A stretch of DNA of 64,000 nt, from the NCBI RefSeq assembly GCF_004571135.1, contig NZ_SPSB01000006.1:1-64000 (forward strand), written 5' to 3'. This DNA is from Algoriphagus kandeliae (GTDB lineage: Bacteria; Bacteroidota; Bacteroidia; Cytophagales; Cyclobacteriaceae). The notes under the pieces are model-generated. The model was not told the origin of the DNA and searched no databases. It saw only the letters and a program-made list of their open reading frames with translations. Made by a program: the position numbers and the translations under genes. Positions 1-9,479 of the stretch are shown here, one piece after another. How positions within the stretch are numbered: the stretch's first letter is position 1; the number at the start of each line of letters is the position of its first letter.

Positions 1-87
1 CCACCTCTTCCCATCCCGAACAGAGAAGTTAAGCCCTGCAGCGCCGATGGTACTGGGGTTACACCCGGGAGAGTAGGTCGCCGCCTC
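1..87 (+). rRNA. rrf: 5S ribosomal RNA, 3' part (5' end outside window)
   Basis: The first bases carry the conserved 5S core (CCATCCCGAACAGAGAAGTT and AAGCCC, then the GGGAGAGTAGGTCGCCGCC closing strand). The 5' strand of the terminal helix is missing, so the gene begins upstream of the window. A strong rho-independent terminator follows at once, which marks this as the end of an rRNA operon. The exact 3' end is estimated to within a few bases. Confidence 0.95.
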
Positions 88-95
88 ATTGATTA

Positions 96-122
96 CAAGC
101 CCCGATCACGGGGCTTTTTTTA
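96..122 (+). terminator. Rho-independent terminator of the rRNA operon
   Basis: The stem AAGCCCCG / CGGGGCTT closes on a short ATCA loop and is followed by a run of seven T, right behind the 5S gene. Confidence 0.9.
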
Positions 123-331
123 TGTTCTTACTTCTCAGACTACCAACGTCACATTCCTTACAGAATCCCTTTTCCAACTCTCAACAAGCCCTTCTCAAAA
201 GTTTATTTTCTTCTTTACTATAAGCATAAGCTCAATTGTAAATTGGTTAGATAGGAATGGGAGATTTAATTATTTGAATTTATTGAGAGTCTATTTGAGG
301 ATTTTTGAATTATGACTTTCTAATTTGATAT

Positions 332-364
332 AAAAAAAACGGAGGTGAATGCCTCCGTTTTTTA
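332..364 (-). terminator. Terminator of the M16 peptidase operon
   Basis: AAACGGAGG and CCTCCGTTT form a stem around a TGAATG loop, with A and T runs on either side, so it can work in both directions. It lies 20 bp beyond the stop of the minus-strand M16 gene. The 210 bp between the rRNA terminator and this hairpin hold no gene I can recognise. Confidence 0.85.
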
Positions 365-384
365 TTGATGGATAATCTTTCTAT

Positions 385-2427
385 TTACTGGAAATCTTCA
401 TCCGTCAACTCAACGTTGATGTTTAAGTTGGTTACTTTAGCCTCCATTGGAACAGGAAGCATAGCTGATTTTATTGTCCAAGTCATAGGAAGCAAAACCC
501 CATTCTTTTCCTGGTAATCAGAGTAGAAAGTATCTCCAGATGCTGCATTTTCATTTTTGATACGTAAACCAGTGTTTTGATCATAGTAGTTGACCAATTT
601 TGCTCCTGAAGGAGCAGAAATGATCACCTTATAAGCAGGAGTTCCGTCTACATCTTTTAAACCTTCCAATTCAAGGCTGTATCCTAATTCCTCAACCCAA
701 GCCTCAGGAATTAAGTAAGCATTGATTTTAGCATCCTCTAATTGCTGTCCGCTAAGCTGCATGCTTTGTCCTTGAACGCTTACTGAACCAGAATCTTTAT
801 TAATGACCGAGCTTTGCATCACGTTTCCACCTACAGATGTTTTTTGGGAGTAACGTCCGCTTGCATCGAACACCATATCCAAAGCTAAAGGCGTACCCAT
901 AATCTCTGCATTCATTGTCATGGAAGCAGTTTTGATTGCTTGCGCTTTCTCTTTTCCTCCTATTGCTTGCAAGAAATTAGCAACCACCTTTTCAGCGGTC
1001 ATATCAGCATCAGCTGTCAATTCCTTAGCAGGGAATCCCATGTTGTCAAAAACTTTGACTTCGCCGAATTGAGCAAGTTTTTCCTTGATTTCATCACCAT
1101 TTCCAACTGCAGTGATGTAAACTTTATCAGGGTTGATCAGATTCTTCGCAGTTGCATTGATTTCCTCAACAGATAACCCGTTTAGAGTCTGTAGATAATT
1201 CTTGTAGTAATCTTTCGGAAGATCATATCGCTCAATATTCAAAGCGAAGTTAGCAATGGTTGATGGGCTTTCTAGAGATCGTCCAAACGAACCTGACAAA
1301 TTTGCTTTTGCCTTTTGAAGTTCTTCTATGGTCACTCCTTCGTCTACAATTTTATTGATCTCATGCAAAAATTCCACAACAGCTGAATCAGTAACCTCTG
1401 TTCTTACAGAAGCATTTGCTGAAAATCTTCCGATTAATTTATCAGAACTAATTGAGGAATAAGCCCCATAGGTGTAGCCTTTATCTTCACGAAGGTTCAT
1501 GAAAAGACGAGAAGAAGATCCGCCTCCCAAAATTTGATTTAACAATCGGCTAGGAATATAATCCTCATCTCCAATGTTCAATTCAATAGGCTGAGTAACA
1601 TTGATAACAGTTTGCACGGATGAACTTCTATCAACCAAGCCAACCATAGTCATGTCAGTTTTTTCAGGCTTGCTATATTCGAAAGTCGGTACATCACCCG
1701 GCTGCCACTTTGCAAAATACTTTTCTGCAATAGTTTTTGCCTCGTCCAATTGCATGTCACCTACAATTGCTAGGTAGGCAATATTTGGTTTGAAGAAGGT
1801 TTCGTAGTAATTCTTTACATCAGCTACGGTGATATTTTTGATTGTTTCCTCTGTCTCTACTTCTCCATAAGGATGATCTTTTCCATACACAAGCGCAGCT
1901 GCCAATCTACTTGAAATTGCATTTGGATTATCCTTGCTGGTTGCTAGACCGGTCAAGGTTTGCTTACGAAGTCTTTCGAGCTCTTCTTCTGGAAAGCTTG
2001 GATTATATAGGACATCCGTCATGAGTTCCAAAAGTTTATCCTGATGCTTTTTGAGAGAAGAACCAAACATGGAAGTGGATGAAGCAGAAAGGCTAGCGCC
2101 AATGAAATCTACCTCCTCATCGATTTGATCTTTTGTGCGGTTTGTAGTTCCAGAGGTCATCATTTCACCTACAAAACCGGTAAGCCCAGCTTTATCTCCT
2201 TCCAAAAGAGGATCTCTGTCCAAAATCAAAGAGAATGAAACTCTCGGTAATTTATCATTTTGAACCAGGATTACTTTAAGGCCATTTTCGAGTGTGAATA
2301 CCTCGGCGTCACCAATGTTGATTTCAGGTGCTGGTCCGGAATCCGGTAATTTGCTGCGGTCAACTTGCGCCCATGCTGTGGCAGCAGTTAAAACCCCAAA
2401 GAAGAATAGTATTGCTATTTTTTTCAT
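385..2427 (-). CDS. M16 family peptidase-like protein, inactive partner, with C-terminal LolA-like domain
   Basis: A 680-aa exported protein with a signal peptide ending near AWAQ (residue 21). Residues about 40-460 form two insulinase/processing-peptidase domains. The zinc motif HxxEH is absent: the matching stretch after the conserved GLTGFV reads GEMMTSGT. Residues about 485-680 resemble a LolA/LolB-type lipid-binding domain and are not part of the classical M16 fold. It follows the catalytic M16 gene by 26 bp in the same direction. Known heterodimeric M16 enzymes pair one HxxEH subunit with one non-catalytic subunit that positions the substrate, so this is inferred to be that second subunit. 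The substrate is unknown. Location is inferred to be periplasm or outer surface. Confidence 0.88.
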   Translation of the reverse strand: MKKIAILFFFGVLTAATAWAQVDRSKLPDSGPAPEINIGDAEVFTLENGLKVILVQNDKLPRVSFSLILDRDPLLEGDKAGLTGFVGEMMTSGTTNRTKDQIDEEVDFIGASLSASSTSMFGSSLKKHQDKLLELMTDVLYNPSFPEEELERLRKQTLTGLATSKDNPNAISSRLAAALVYGKDHPYGEVETEETIKNITVADVKNYYETFFKPNIAYLAIVGDMQLDEAKTIAEKYFAKWQPGDVPTFEYSKPEKTDMTMVGLVDRSSSVQTVINVTQPIELNIGDEDYIPSRLLNQILGGGSSSRLFMNLREDKGYTYGAYSSISSDKLIGRFSANASVRTEVTDSAVVEFLHEINKIVDEGVTIEELQKAKANLSGSFGRSLESPSTIANFALNIERYDLPKDYYKNYLQTLNGLSVEEINATAKNLINPDKVYITAVGNGDEIKEKLAQFGEVKVFDNMGFPAKELTADADMTAEKVVANFLQAIGGKEKAQAIKTASMTMNAEIMGTPLALDMVFDASGRYSQKTSVGGNVMQSSVINKDSGSVSVQGQSMQLSGQQLEDAKINAYLIPEAWVEELGYSLELEGLKDVDGTPAYKVIISAPSGAKLVNYYDQNTGLRIKNENAASGDTFYSDYQEKNGVLLPMTWTIKSAMLPVPMEAKVTNLNINVELTDEDFQ

Positions 2428-2453
2428 TTTTCGAAGTGATTTATTCTAAACAA

Positions 2454-3782
2454 TTACTCAGTTGCGTCTTGTGGCTTAGGCAGGTAATACAAGACTACTC
2501 GTCCATCTAGGTTCAAGTACTCGTTAGCCACTCGCTTAATATCATCTTGGGTAACTTTGCTATAGTTGTCCATTACCTGATTGATATAATTGGTGTCACC
2601 AAAAATGACATGAGCCTCCGCAAGGTTCTGTGCGATTCCAGCTACAGACGAATTGCTGCTGACGATATTGTTTTCAATGATATTTTGAAGCTTTGCAAAG
2701 TCCTGATCAGAAATTCCTTCTTCCTGAACTTTTTGAATCAACTTGTCCACTTCAGATTCCAAGTCTTCAGGTGCTACACCCATATTGGCGATGCCGTACA
2801 TGATGAAGATTCCTCCATCTTCCAACTCCAATGGAATGGCAGCTACTGCCAAAGCTTTTTGCTGCTTGTCTACCAATTCCTTGGTCATCAAGGAAGAATT
2901 CCCACCAGTGAGATAAGTAGAAAGCATGGACAATGCATAAGAATCCGGGTGGTTGCGAGGCGGAAGATTGTAGGCTTGAATTACTGCAGGGATTTGAATG
3001 TTATCATAAATCACATCCCTAACCTCAGCGGTTTTCTTTGGCTCTTCCACATTTGGACGGTAAATCTCGCCTTCTCCTCTAGGGATTTCAGTGAAATACT
3101 GACGAACCCATCCCTCTGTCTGCGCATAATCGATGTCTCCGGCAATCACCAAAGTAGCATTGTTTGGTACATAGAAGTCATCGTAGAATTGCTGGAATTC
3201 TTCGATGGTTGCAGCATTTAAATGATCCAAAGAACCGATTGGAGCCCAACGGTAAGGGTGCTCAGTGTATGCTCTTTTCAGCGTTTCTATCAAAATAGAT
3301 CCATACGGCTGATTGTCATAGCGCTGTCTTTTCTCCTCTTTGACCACTTCTCTTTGTGTTTCTACACCTGTCTGATCCACCTTAGAATGAAGCATGCGCT
3401 CGCTTTCCATGTAAAGTGCCAATTCCAATTCATTGGAAGGGAGAGTTTCATAATAGAAGGTTATATCATTGGAAGTAAATGCATTGAGAGTTCCCCCTCT
3501 GCCTTGAATGATATTCATGAATTCCCCTCTTTCGATGTTTTCAGAGCCTTCGAACATCAAATGCTCGAAAAAGTGAGCAAAGCCAGTTCGCTCGGGGTTT
3601 TCATTTTTTGATCCTACATGGTAAAGAACCGAAGTGTTGACAATGGGTGTGGAATTGTCCTGGTGCATGATGACATGCAATCCATTGTCCAGAGTAAATT
3701 CTCTGAACTCAATTTTCTTTTGGGCTAATGCCGGGAAAATCGTCCAAGCCACTAGCAAACCTAAAGCAGTGAGTTTTTTCAT
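2454..3782 (-). CDS. M16 family zinc peptidase, catalytic subunit
   Basis: A 442-aa exported protein with signal peptide MKKLTALGLLVAWTIFPALA. Near residue 67 the segment GFAHFFEHLMFEGS carries the inverted zinc motif HxxEH, and the distal glutamate region (ETQREVVKEE) follows about 75 residues later, as in pitrilysin and mitochondrial processing peptidase. The C-terminal half is the second M16 domain, and the length is that of single-unit bacterial M16 proteins. It is the first gene of a two-gene operon with the inactive partner downstream. It probably degrades peptides outside the cytoplasm. The AT-rich 240 bp upstream (3783-4022) must hold its promoter, but I find no clear TAnnTTTG there. 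Confidence 0.93.
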   Translation of the reverse strand: MKKLTALGLLVAWTIFPALAQKKIEFREFTLDNGLHVIMHQDNSTPIVNTSVLYHVGSKNENPERTGFAHFFEHLMFEGSENIERGEFMNIIQGRGGTLNAFTSNDITFYYETLPSNELELALYMESERMLHSKVDQTGVETQREVVKEEKRQRYDNQPYGSILIETLKRAYTEHPYRWAPIGSLDHLNAATIEEFQQFYDDFYVPNNATLVIAGDIDYAQTEGWVRQYFTEIPRGEGEIYRPNVEEPKKTAEVRDVIYDNIQIPAVIQAYNLPPRNHPDSYALSMLSTYLTGGNSSLMTKELVDKQQKALAVAAIPLELEDGGIFIMYGIANMGVAPEDLESEVDKLIQKVQEEGISDQDFAKLQNIIENNIVSSNSSVAGIAQNLAEAHVIFGDTNYINQVMDNYSKVTQDDIKRVANEYLNLDGRVVLYYLPKPQDATE

Positions 3783-4022
3783 AATTAAAGGTTAGGGTTA
3801 GTATTCTATATTGAATCGAATTGGATCTTGATTTTGTTTCACTTGTCCATTTTCGAACATTTTTATTGGGTGAAAATCAATTCCGAATTCGTCCTCCGAA
3901 AAAATTATTTTTCTCTCAAACAAAAAAATATTTCTTTCAATTAATTCTTATTTTATCTAAAAATATCCCTTATGATTATTCTAAAGTTTAATTAAAAAAA
4001 GAATCAATTGACTTTTTCTAAT

Positions 4023-5288
4023 TTATTCGTAACCATATTTTCCTTTCCACCTTGCAGCAAGAAATTTTCGCAATTCACGCTCTCTGGCTGAGTCTCCAGG
4101 ATCAAAAAGTATTGTTCCCTTTAATTCCTCAGGTAAATACTCTTGTTCTATAAAATTCCCGGCTCCATCATGCGAATATTGATAGCCTTTTCCATAATTC
4201 AAGTCCTTCATCAACTTGGTCGGTGCATTTCTCAAATGAAAAGGAACAGAGAGGTCTCCCGTTTTTCGAACCAATTCCTGAGCCTTCCCAATTGCAAGGT
4301 AGGAGGCATTACTTTTTGGCGAGCTAGCTAAATAGGTGACACATTGGGCAAGGATAATCCTTGCCTCCGGATAGCCTATCATTTTCACAGCTTCGAAGCA
4401 ATTGGTCGCCAAAAGCAAAGCATTAGGGTTGGCATTTCCGATGTCTTCTGAAGCCAAAATCACCAAACGTCTTGCGATAAATTTGACATCTTCTCCACCT
4501 TCGATCATCCGGGCTAGCCAGTAAATGGCGCCATTGGGGTCCGATCCTCGAATGGATTTGATAAATGCCGAAATGATATCATAGTGCTGTTCTCCCGATT
4601 TGTCGTAAAGCGCAACTTTTTGCTGGGCAATTTGCATTACCTTTTCATCTGTGATCACGCATGGGTTTTCATTGATCCCATCAATGACTATTTCCAGCAA
4701 ATTCAACAATTTTCTTCCATCCCCACCAGAAATTCGAAGTAAGGCATCTGTCTCCTTCAATTCAACCTGGATTTTTTTCAAATCCGAATCTTTCTCCAAT
4801 GCCTGCTGAATCATGGCTATCATTTCAGCTTTTCCAAGAGGATTAAGTGTAAATACCTGACATCTGGAAAGCAAGGCTGAATTCACCTCAAAAGATGGAT
4901 TTTCGGTAGTTGCTCCAATCAGCCGAATGATTCCCTTTTCTACCGCACCCAACAAGGCATCTTGCTGAGATTTATTGAATCGATGGATTTCGTCAATGAA
5001 TAATACGACACCCATTTGAAATTTGGCCTTTTCGATCACCTCCCGAATGTCTTTGACACCGGAATTGATTGCACTTAAAGTGTAAAAAGGAGCCTTGATT
5101 TCATTCGCAAGGATATTTGCGATCGTGGTTTTTCCCACTCCCGGAGGTCCCCAAAGAATCAAGGAAGGTACATTTCCTGATTTGATGGCCTTGTAGAGAA
5201 AAGAGCTTGGCGAAGACAAATGTTCCTGCCCAATCAGATCTTCCAATCGGGTCGGGCGCATTCTTTCGGCTAAAGGGGTGGGATTCAT
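4023..5288 (-). CDS. rarA: Replication-associated recombination protein A (AAA+ ATPase RarA/MgsA)
   Basis: A 421-aa protein of the RarA/MgsA/WRNIP1 family, which works at stalled replication forks and binds single-strand DNA ends. It opens with the family signature PLAERMRPTRLEDLIGQEH. Walker A is GPPGVGKTT at residues 47-55, Walker B is VVLFIDEIHRF near residue 95, and sensor 1 is GATTENPSFEV. The C-terminal half holds the tetramerisation domain with the conserved RGSDPNGAIYWLARM and YPEARIILAQ segments. Length is normal and no residue looks missing. It appears monocistronic or loosely followed by nothing on its strand until the M16 operon 240 bp away. Confidence 0.96.
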   Translation of the reverse strand: MNPTPLAERMRPTRLEDLIGQEHLSSPSSFLYKAIKSGNVPSLILWGPPGVGKTTIANILANEIKAPFYTLSAINSGVKDIREVIEKAKFQMGVVLFIDEIHRFNKSQQDALLGAVEKGIIRLIGATTENPSFEVNSALLSRCQVFTLNPLGKAEMIAMIQQALEKDSDLKKIQVELKETDALLRISGGDGRKLLNLLEIVIDGINENPCVITDEKVMQIAQQKVALYDKSGEQHYDIISAFIKSIRGSDPNGAIYWLARMIEGGEDVKFIARRLVILASEDIGNANPNALLLATNCFEAVKMIGYPEARIILAQCVTYLASSPKSNASYLAIGKAQELVRKTGDLSVPFHLRNAPTKLMKDLNYGKGYQYSHDGAGNFIEQEYLPEELKGTILFDPGDSARERELRKFLAARWKGKYGYE

Positions 5289-5298
5289 AGATATGGTA

Positions 5299-5326
5299 TC
5301 AAGATTTTAGATTCAAGACTTTAGAT
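5299..5326. repeat. Two-copy 14-bp tandem direct repeat
   Basis: TCAAGATTTTAGAT is followed at once by TCAAGACTTTAGAT, with one mismatch. It lies in the short gap upstream of rarA. It has the look of a dispersed intergenic repeat; only a genome search would show that. Confidence 0.55.
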
Positions 5327-5373
5327 AAATGAACGGGAACCGAACTGCTATCTAATACCCTGAAACTTTCGTC

Positions 5374-6387
5374 TTAAATATTTTTGATTCTTTTTCCAAA
5401 TTCTTCCAAGTGCTCGTCTCCAAAATCCAAATGGGTAACAAAGCGGACTAAATCTTTTCCGAATTTGACGGATTTGATGTTTTGATCAGATAATTTTTGC
5501 ATAAACACTTCTGGAGTAATTCCTTCTAAGCGAGCAATTACGATATTGGTCGCTACAGGGAAAATCTCTGAAACGAAAGGTAATTCACCTAGCATTTCTC
5601 CCAAAGAACGGGCTCGAGAATGATCTTCTTTCAATCGATCTACATGATGATCCAAAGCATAGATTCCTGCTGCTGCTAAAAATCCTGCCTGTCTCATTCC
5701 ACCTCCAAATACCTTTCTTACTTTCCTCGCTCGTTTGATATCGGCTTTCGACCCAAGCAATACAGAGCCCACGGGGCAACCTAGTCCTTTACTCAAGCAA
5801 ATGGAAATCGTATCAAAATGTGCTCCCCATTCGGACGGACTTTCTCCGCTTTCTACCAAAGCATTGAAAAGTCTCGCACCATCTAAATGGAGCTTCAAAC
5901 CTTTTTTCTGGCAAAGCTGATGGATAGGCTTGATTTCCTCAAGTGAGTAAATACTTCCACCTCCTTTGTTCATGGTGTTTTCCAACGAAACCATCGTCGT
6001 CTCGGGAGCATGCACATCATCAGGATTGATTGATTCAGCGATTTGAGATGCCGTGATTTTTCCTAAATCTCCATCCAATAATTTTACAGAAGCCAAGGAA
6101 TTGGCCATAATCCCACCACCTTCATATAAATAGATATGGGAGTATTTGTGGCAAATTACTTCCGTTTGAATTTGGGTATGTAGCCGAATCGCAATTTGGT
6201 TGGTCATGGTACCGGAAGGACAAAAAAGGGCCGCTTCCATTCCGAAAAGCTTGGCGATTTTTTCCTCCAAAGCATTCACTGTTGGATCTTCCCCAAACAC
6301 ATCGTCACCAACAGGTGCTGAAAACATGGCTTCCTTCATTCCTGGAGTAGGGCGAGTAACGGTATCGCTTCTTAGATCAATTAACAT
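5374..6387 (-). CDS. ltaE: Low-specificity L-threonine aldolase
   Basis: A 337-aa fold-type I PLP enzyme that cleaves L-threonine or L-allo-threonine to glycine and acetaldehyde. The N-terminus [20 protein letters not shown], then [10 protein letters not shown], and the [12 protein letters not shown] phosphate-binding segment are diagnostic. The PLP-binding lysine lies in [14 protein letters not shown] (about residue 200), and the conserved [10 protein letters not shown] precedes it. Full length. It shares its strand with rarA (85 bp downstream) and with the DUF2721 gene upstream, but spacing does not prove an operon. Its product glycine links it to the glycine cleavage gene gcvP elsewhere in the window. 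Confidence 0.95.
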   Translation of the reverse strand: MLIDLRSDTVTRPTPGMKEAMFSAPVGDDVFGEDPTVNALEEKIAKLFGMEAALFCPSGTMTNQIAIRLHTQIQTEVICHKYSHIYLYEGGGIMANSLASVKLLDGDLGKITASQIAESINPDDVHAPETTMVSLENTMNKGGGSIYSLEEIKPIHQLCQKKGLKLHLDGARLFNALVESGESPSEWGAHFDTISICLSKGLGCPVGSVLLGSKADIKRARKVRKVFGGGMRQAGFLAAAGIYALDHHVDRLKEDHSRARSLGEMLGELPFVSEIFPVATNIVIARLEGITPEVFMQKLSDQNIKSVKFGKDLVRFVTHLDFGDEHLEEFGKRIKNI

Positions 6388-6460
6388 ATTGGATATGAGT
6401 GATTAATGACGTTAAATTGGCCTTTGTTCTTTATTCAATTGAGCTTTAGGATCAAGGCTT

Positions 6461-6913
6461 TTATTCCTTTTTGTTTTCTTTTTTGAAAATGAAGTCCAAG
6501 CTGCTTTTTCGCTTTTCGAAAATATCTTCCATATCGGACAATTCCAGGTTTAAGGCTTTGGTGGAAATTAAGATTTCGATCAGGGATAAAGCCAAGGCTA
6601 TCAATAGAGAGCCCATGCTGCTTACAAAAACCCAATTTGCTGCAGATGTATAGCCTTGAAAGAGCAAATACATACAAATGACGCATAATAAAAAGCTGAA
6701 AATTCCGAAAAGCTGCATGTTTTTGATTAGTGACAGTCTTCGACGGAGATTGTGGATTTGTTCTACCAAAATTTCCTCACCCGGTTCCTCCAAGAATTTC
6801 TTATGCAGCCCACGGATCAAACTTGCAATGGCTAAGAAGCGATTGGTGAAGGCCAGCATCAAAAGGGTTATTGCAGAAAATAAAAGAGCTGGAGTGGAAA
6901 GTTGTAATTCCAT
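6461..6913 (-). CDS. DUF2721 family membrane protein
   Basis: A 150-aa protein with three predicted membrane segments (about residues 8-30, 66-86 and 94-114). The conserved block EEILVEQIHNLRRRLSLIKNMQLFG between the first two is the hallmark of the DUF2721 family. The tail is highly charged (KRKSSLDFIFKKENKKE) and probably cytoplasmic. The function of the family is not known. It sits alone between the threonine aldolase gene and lpdA, on the same strand. Confidence 0.82.
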   Translation of the reverse strand: MELQLSTPALLFSAITLLMLAFTNRFLAIASLIRGLHKKFLEEPGEEILVEQIHNLRRRLSLIKNMQLFGIFSFLLCVICMYLLFQGYTSAANWVFVSSMGSLLIALALSLIEILISTKALNLELSDMEDIFEKRKSSLDFIFKKENKKE

Positions 6914-6976
6914 GGTTTCTTAATTCAATCAAACAAGATAAAGTTTTTGGAAGCTTTTTGCCACGCTTCAAAGGCA

Positions 6977-7008
6977 TAAAAAAACCGGATCAATTTGACC
7001 CGGTTTTA
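6977..7008 (-). terminator. Terminator of lpdA
   Basis: AAAACCGG and CCGGTTTT form a stem, with an A-run on the left that is the T-tract on the minus strand. It is 25 bp beyond the lpdA stop. Confidence 0.8.
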
Positions 7009-7032
7009 TTTATATGGACTTTATTTTAATAA

Positions 7033-8430
7033 TTACAAATGAATCACCTCGTCATAGGCGGCAGCTGCAGCTTCCATCACAGCTTCTGACATGGTTGGGT
7101 GTGGATGAACTGTTTTGATCAGTTCATGTCCGGTAGTTTCAAGTTTGCGGATAGCTACGATTTCAGCGATCATTTCGGTAACATTTGCTCCGATCATGTG
7201 TGCACCCAATAGCTCTCCGTATTTCTTATCGAATACCAATTTGACAAATCCATCCTTAGCACCCGCTGCAGAGGCTTTACCAGAAGCCGAGAAAGGAAAT
7301 TTACCCACTCGTACTTCATAACCAGCTTCTTTGGCTTTTGCTTCAGTATAACCCACAGAGGCAATTTCAGGAGAGCAATAAGTACATCCCGGGATATTGT
7401 TGTAATCCAATGGATCAGGATTGTGTCCGGCTATTTTTTCCACGCAAATAATTCCTTCTGCAGAAGCAACGTGCGCCAAAGCAGGTCCTGGAACCACATC
7501 ACCGATAGCATAGTAGCCTGGCATGTTTGTTTTGTAATATTCGTCTACCTTGATTTTTCCTTTTTCAACCAAGATACCTACATCCTCAAGGCCGATATTT
7601 TCCAAATTGGAAACAACTCCTGCAGCAGAAAGAACCACATCACACTCCAAAGTTTCTTCACCTTTGGCAGTTTTCACTTTCACTTTGCATCCCGCCCCTT
7701 TGGTATCTACTCCAGTCACTTCGGAAGAGGTCATGATCTTCATGCCTGCTTTTTTGTAGATTTTTTCCAAGGCTTTGGAAACTTCTACATCTTCTACTGG
7801 TACGATACGGTCCATGTATTCCACGATAGTGACTTCAGTTCCAATAGAGTTGTAGAAATAAGCGAATTCTACACCGATAGCACCGGAACCTACCACAACC
7901 ATTTTCTTAGGCTGCTTCTCCAAAGTCATAGCCTTTCGATAACCAATGATTTTCTCACCATCCTGTGGCATAGAAGGTAGTTCTCTTGATCTTGCTCCGG
8001 TTGCGATAATGATATTGTCTGCGGAATAGACAGTTTTCTTTCCGTCCTTATCAGCTACTTCTACTTTTTTACCTGGCTGGATTTTACCCCAGCCGGAGAT
8101 GATTTCGATTTTGTTTTTCTTCATCAAAAACTGAACACCTTTGCTCATGCCATCGGCCACGTCCCGGCTACGCTTGACCATCCCTGTGAAATCAGCTTTT
8201 GCGTCTTTCACACTGATGCCGTAGTCGTTGGCGTGATTGATGTATTCAAAAACTTGCGCGCTTTTCAGCAAAGCTTTGGTAGGAATACAACCCCAGTTGA
8301 GACAGATTCCGCCGAGTTCTGCTGCTTCTACAATGGCAGTTTTCAGTCCGAGTTGAGAAGCGCGGATCGCCGCTACATACCCTCCAGGTCCGCTTCCCAG
8401 CACGATCAAGTCAAATTTAGATGAAGACAT
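7033..8430 (-). CDS. lpdA: Dihydrolipoyl dehydrogenase (E3)
   Basis: A 465-aa flavoprotein disulfide oxidoreductase that reoxidises dihydrolipoamide for the pyruvate and 2-oxoacid dehydrogenase complexes and the glycine cleavage system. The FAD site GSGPGGYVAA is at residues 12-21. The redox disulfide is in GGICLNWGCIPTKALL (Cys43 and Cys48). The NAD site VVGSGAIGVEFA lies mid-protein, GYYAIGDV is the second FAD motif, and the C-terminal HPHPTMSEA holds the catalytic His-Glu pair. Normal length. No E1 or E2 gene is adjacent, so it may serve several complexes, including the GcvP-dependent one. It is followed by a clear terminator. Confidence 0.97.
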   Translation of the reverse strand: MSSSKFDLIVLGSGPGGYVAAIRASQLGLKTAIVEAAELGGICLNWGCIPTKALLKSAQVFEYINHANDYGISVKDAKADFTGMVKRSRDVADGMSKGVQFLMKKNKIEIISGWGKIQPGKKVEVADKDGKKTVYSADNIIIATGARSRELPSMPQDGEKIIGYRKAMTLEKQPKKMVVVGSGAIGVEFAYFYNSIGTEVTIVEYMDRIVPVEDVEVSKALEKIYKKAGMKIMTSSEVTGVDTKGAGCKVKVKTAKGEETLECDVVLSAAGVVSNLENIGLEDVGILVEKGKIKVDEYYKTNMPGYYAIGDVVPGPALAHVASAEGIICVEKIAGHNPDPLDYNNIPGCTYCSPEIASVGYTEAKAKEAGYEVRVGKFPFSASGKASAAGAKDGFVKLVFDKKYGELLGAHMIGANVTEMIAEIVAIRKLETTGHELIKTVHPHPTMSEAVMEAAAAAYDEVIHL

Positions 8431-8465
8431 ATCTTGTTGGATTTTAGTACGATTTTCAAACTATG

Positions 8466-8473
8466 CAAAAATA
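8466..8473 (-). promoter_or_regulatory. Candidate -7 element for lpdA
   Basis: On the minus strand this reads TATTTTTG, a perfect match to the Bacteroidota TAnnTTTG -7 box, 36 bp upstream of the lpdA start. I find no convincing -33 TTG at the usual distance, so this is tentative. Confidence 0.4.
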
Positions 8474-8692
8474 GGCCTTTTGGTTTCAGAAAAAAATTGA
8501 AAGAAAGGGGCTTAGTTATTGAAAATTAGGAGCGGTAAAAGGCCTTTATTTTAGTTCAGAAATTAGTTTGGGTCTTTTTAAAATTTGCATTCAAAAATTT
8601 CGTCTACCTCCAAATTCACCGTTTTTTGAAAGGTCCAAAAGGGCTTGTCCGACTAGCTGAAAAGAATCTCCTGATTCTATCGGCTTTTTTTC

Positions 8693-8700
8693 TAATTTTG
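8693..8700 (+). promoter_or_regulatory. Candidate -7 element for fabG
   Basis: TAATTTTG matches TAnnTTTG and would start transcription about 20 bp before the fabG ATG. No clear -33 element is present. The rest of the 295-bp divergent gap with lpdA shows nothing else I can name. Confidence 0.45.
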
Positions 8701-8725
8701 AAACCAAACAAAAATCACGAAATCC

Positions 8726-9472
8726 ATGGGATTACTTTCAGGAAAAACCGCTTTGGTCACTGGTGCATCTAAAGGAATCGGCCGGGCCATTGCAATTCGA
8801 TTTGCTCAAGAAGGGGCGAACGTTGCATTTACCTATTTGTCCAGTGTTGAAAAAGGTCAGGCTTTGGAAGCGGAACTTGCACAATTTGGGGTAAAAGCCA
8901 AAGGTTACCGTTCCGATGCTTCTGATTTCAATGCAGCCGAACAGTTGATCAATGATGTGGTAGCTGAATTTGGAGGATTGGATATTTTGGTCAATAATGC
9001 CGGAATTACCCGAGACAACTTGTTGATGCGAATGACTGAGGAGTCTTGGGATGAAATCATGAATGTCAATCTAAAGTCATGCTTCAATACAGTTAAAGCT
9101 GCTACCCGAACTATGATGAAAGCGAAATCCGGTTCTATTATCAATATCACCTCTGTGGTGGGAGCAAAAGGAAATGCCGGTCAGGCAAATTACGCGGCTT
9201 CTAAGGCTGGAATTATTGGCTTTACCAAGTCGGTTGCTTTGGAATTGGGTTCTAGAAATATCCGATGCAATGCTGTAGCTCCTGGATTTATTGAGACAGA
9301 AATGACGGATGTTTTGGATGAAAAAACCGTTCAAGGTTGGAGAGATGCGATTCCAATGAAGCGGGGAGGAAAGCCTGAAGAAGTAGCAGATTGCTGTGTA
9401 TTCTTGGGATCCGACATGAGTACTTATATCTCAGGTCAAGTACTTCATGTGAACGGAGCAATGTATACTTAA
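8726..9472 (+). CDS. fabG: 3-oxoacyl-[acyl-carrier-protein] reductase
   Basis: A 248-aa short-chain dehydrogenase that reduces 3-oxoacyl-ACP with NADPH in fatty acid elongation. The Rossmann motif TGASKGIG is at residues 12-19, NNAGITRDN near residue 88, the catalytic Ser in NITSVVG and the YAASK Tyr-Lys pair near residue 155. The following GFTKSVALELGSRNIRCNAVAPGFIETEMT stretch is typical of FabG, as is the C-terminal ISGQVLHVNGAMYT. Full length. It stands alone rather than in a fab cluster and is followed by its own terminator, so it could be a second FabG-type reductase, but the match to true FabG is very strong. Confidence 0.93.
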   Translation: MGLLSGKTALVTGASKGIGRAIAIRFAQEGANVAFTYLSSVEKGQALEAELAQFGVKAKGYRSDASDFNAAEQLINDVVAEFGGLDILVNNAGITRDNLLMRMTEESWDEIMNVNLKSCFNTVKAATRTMMKAKSGSIINITSVVGAKGNAGQANYAASKAGIIGFTKSVALELGSRNIRCNAVAPGFIETEMTDVLDEKTVQGWRDAIPMKRGGKPEEVADCCVFLGSDMSTYISGQVLHVNGAMYT

Positions 9473-9479
9473 AGATCTT

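Noticed and set aside
2547-3611. Long antisense frames opposite the M16 gene
   Set aside because: They mirror the codon pattern of the strong M16 coding frame and have no recognisable protein features.
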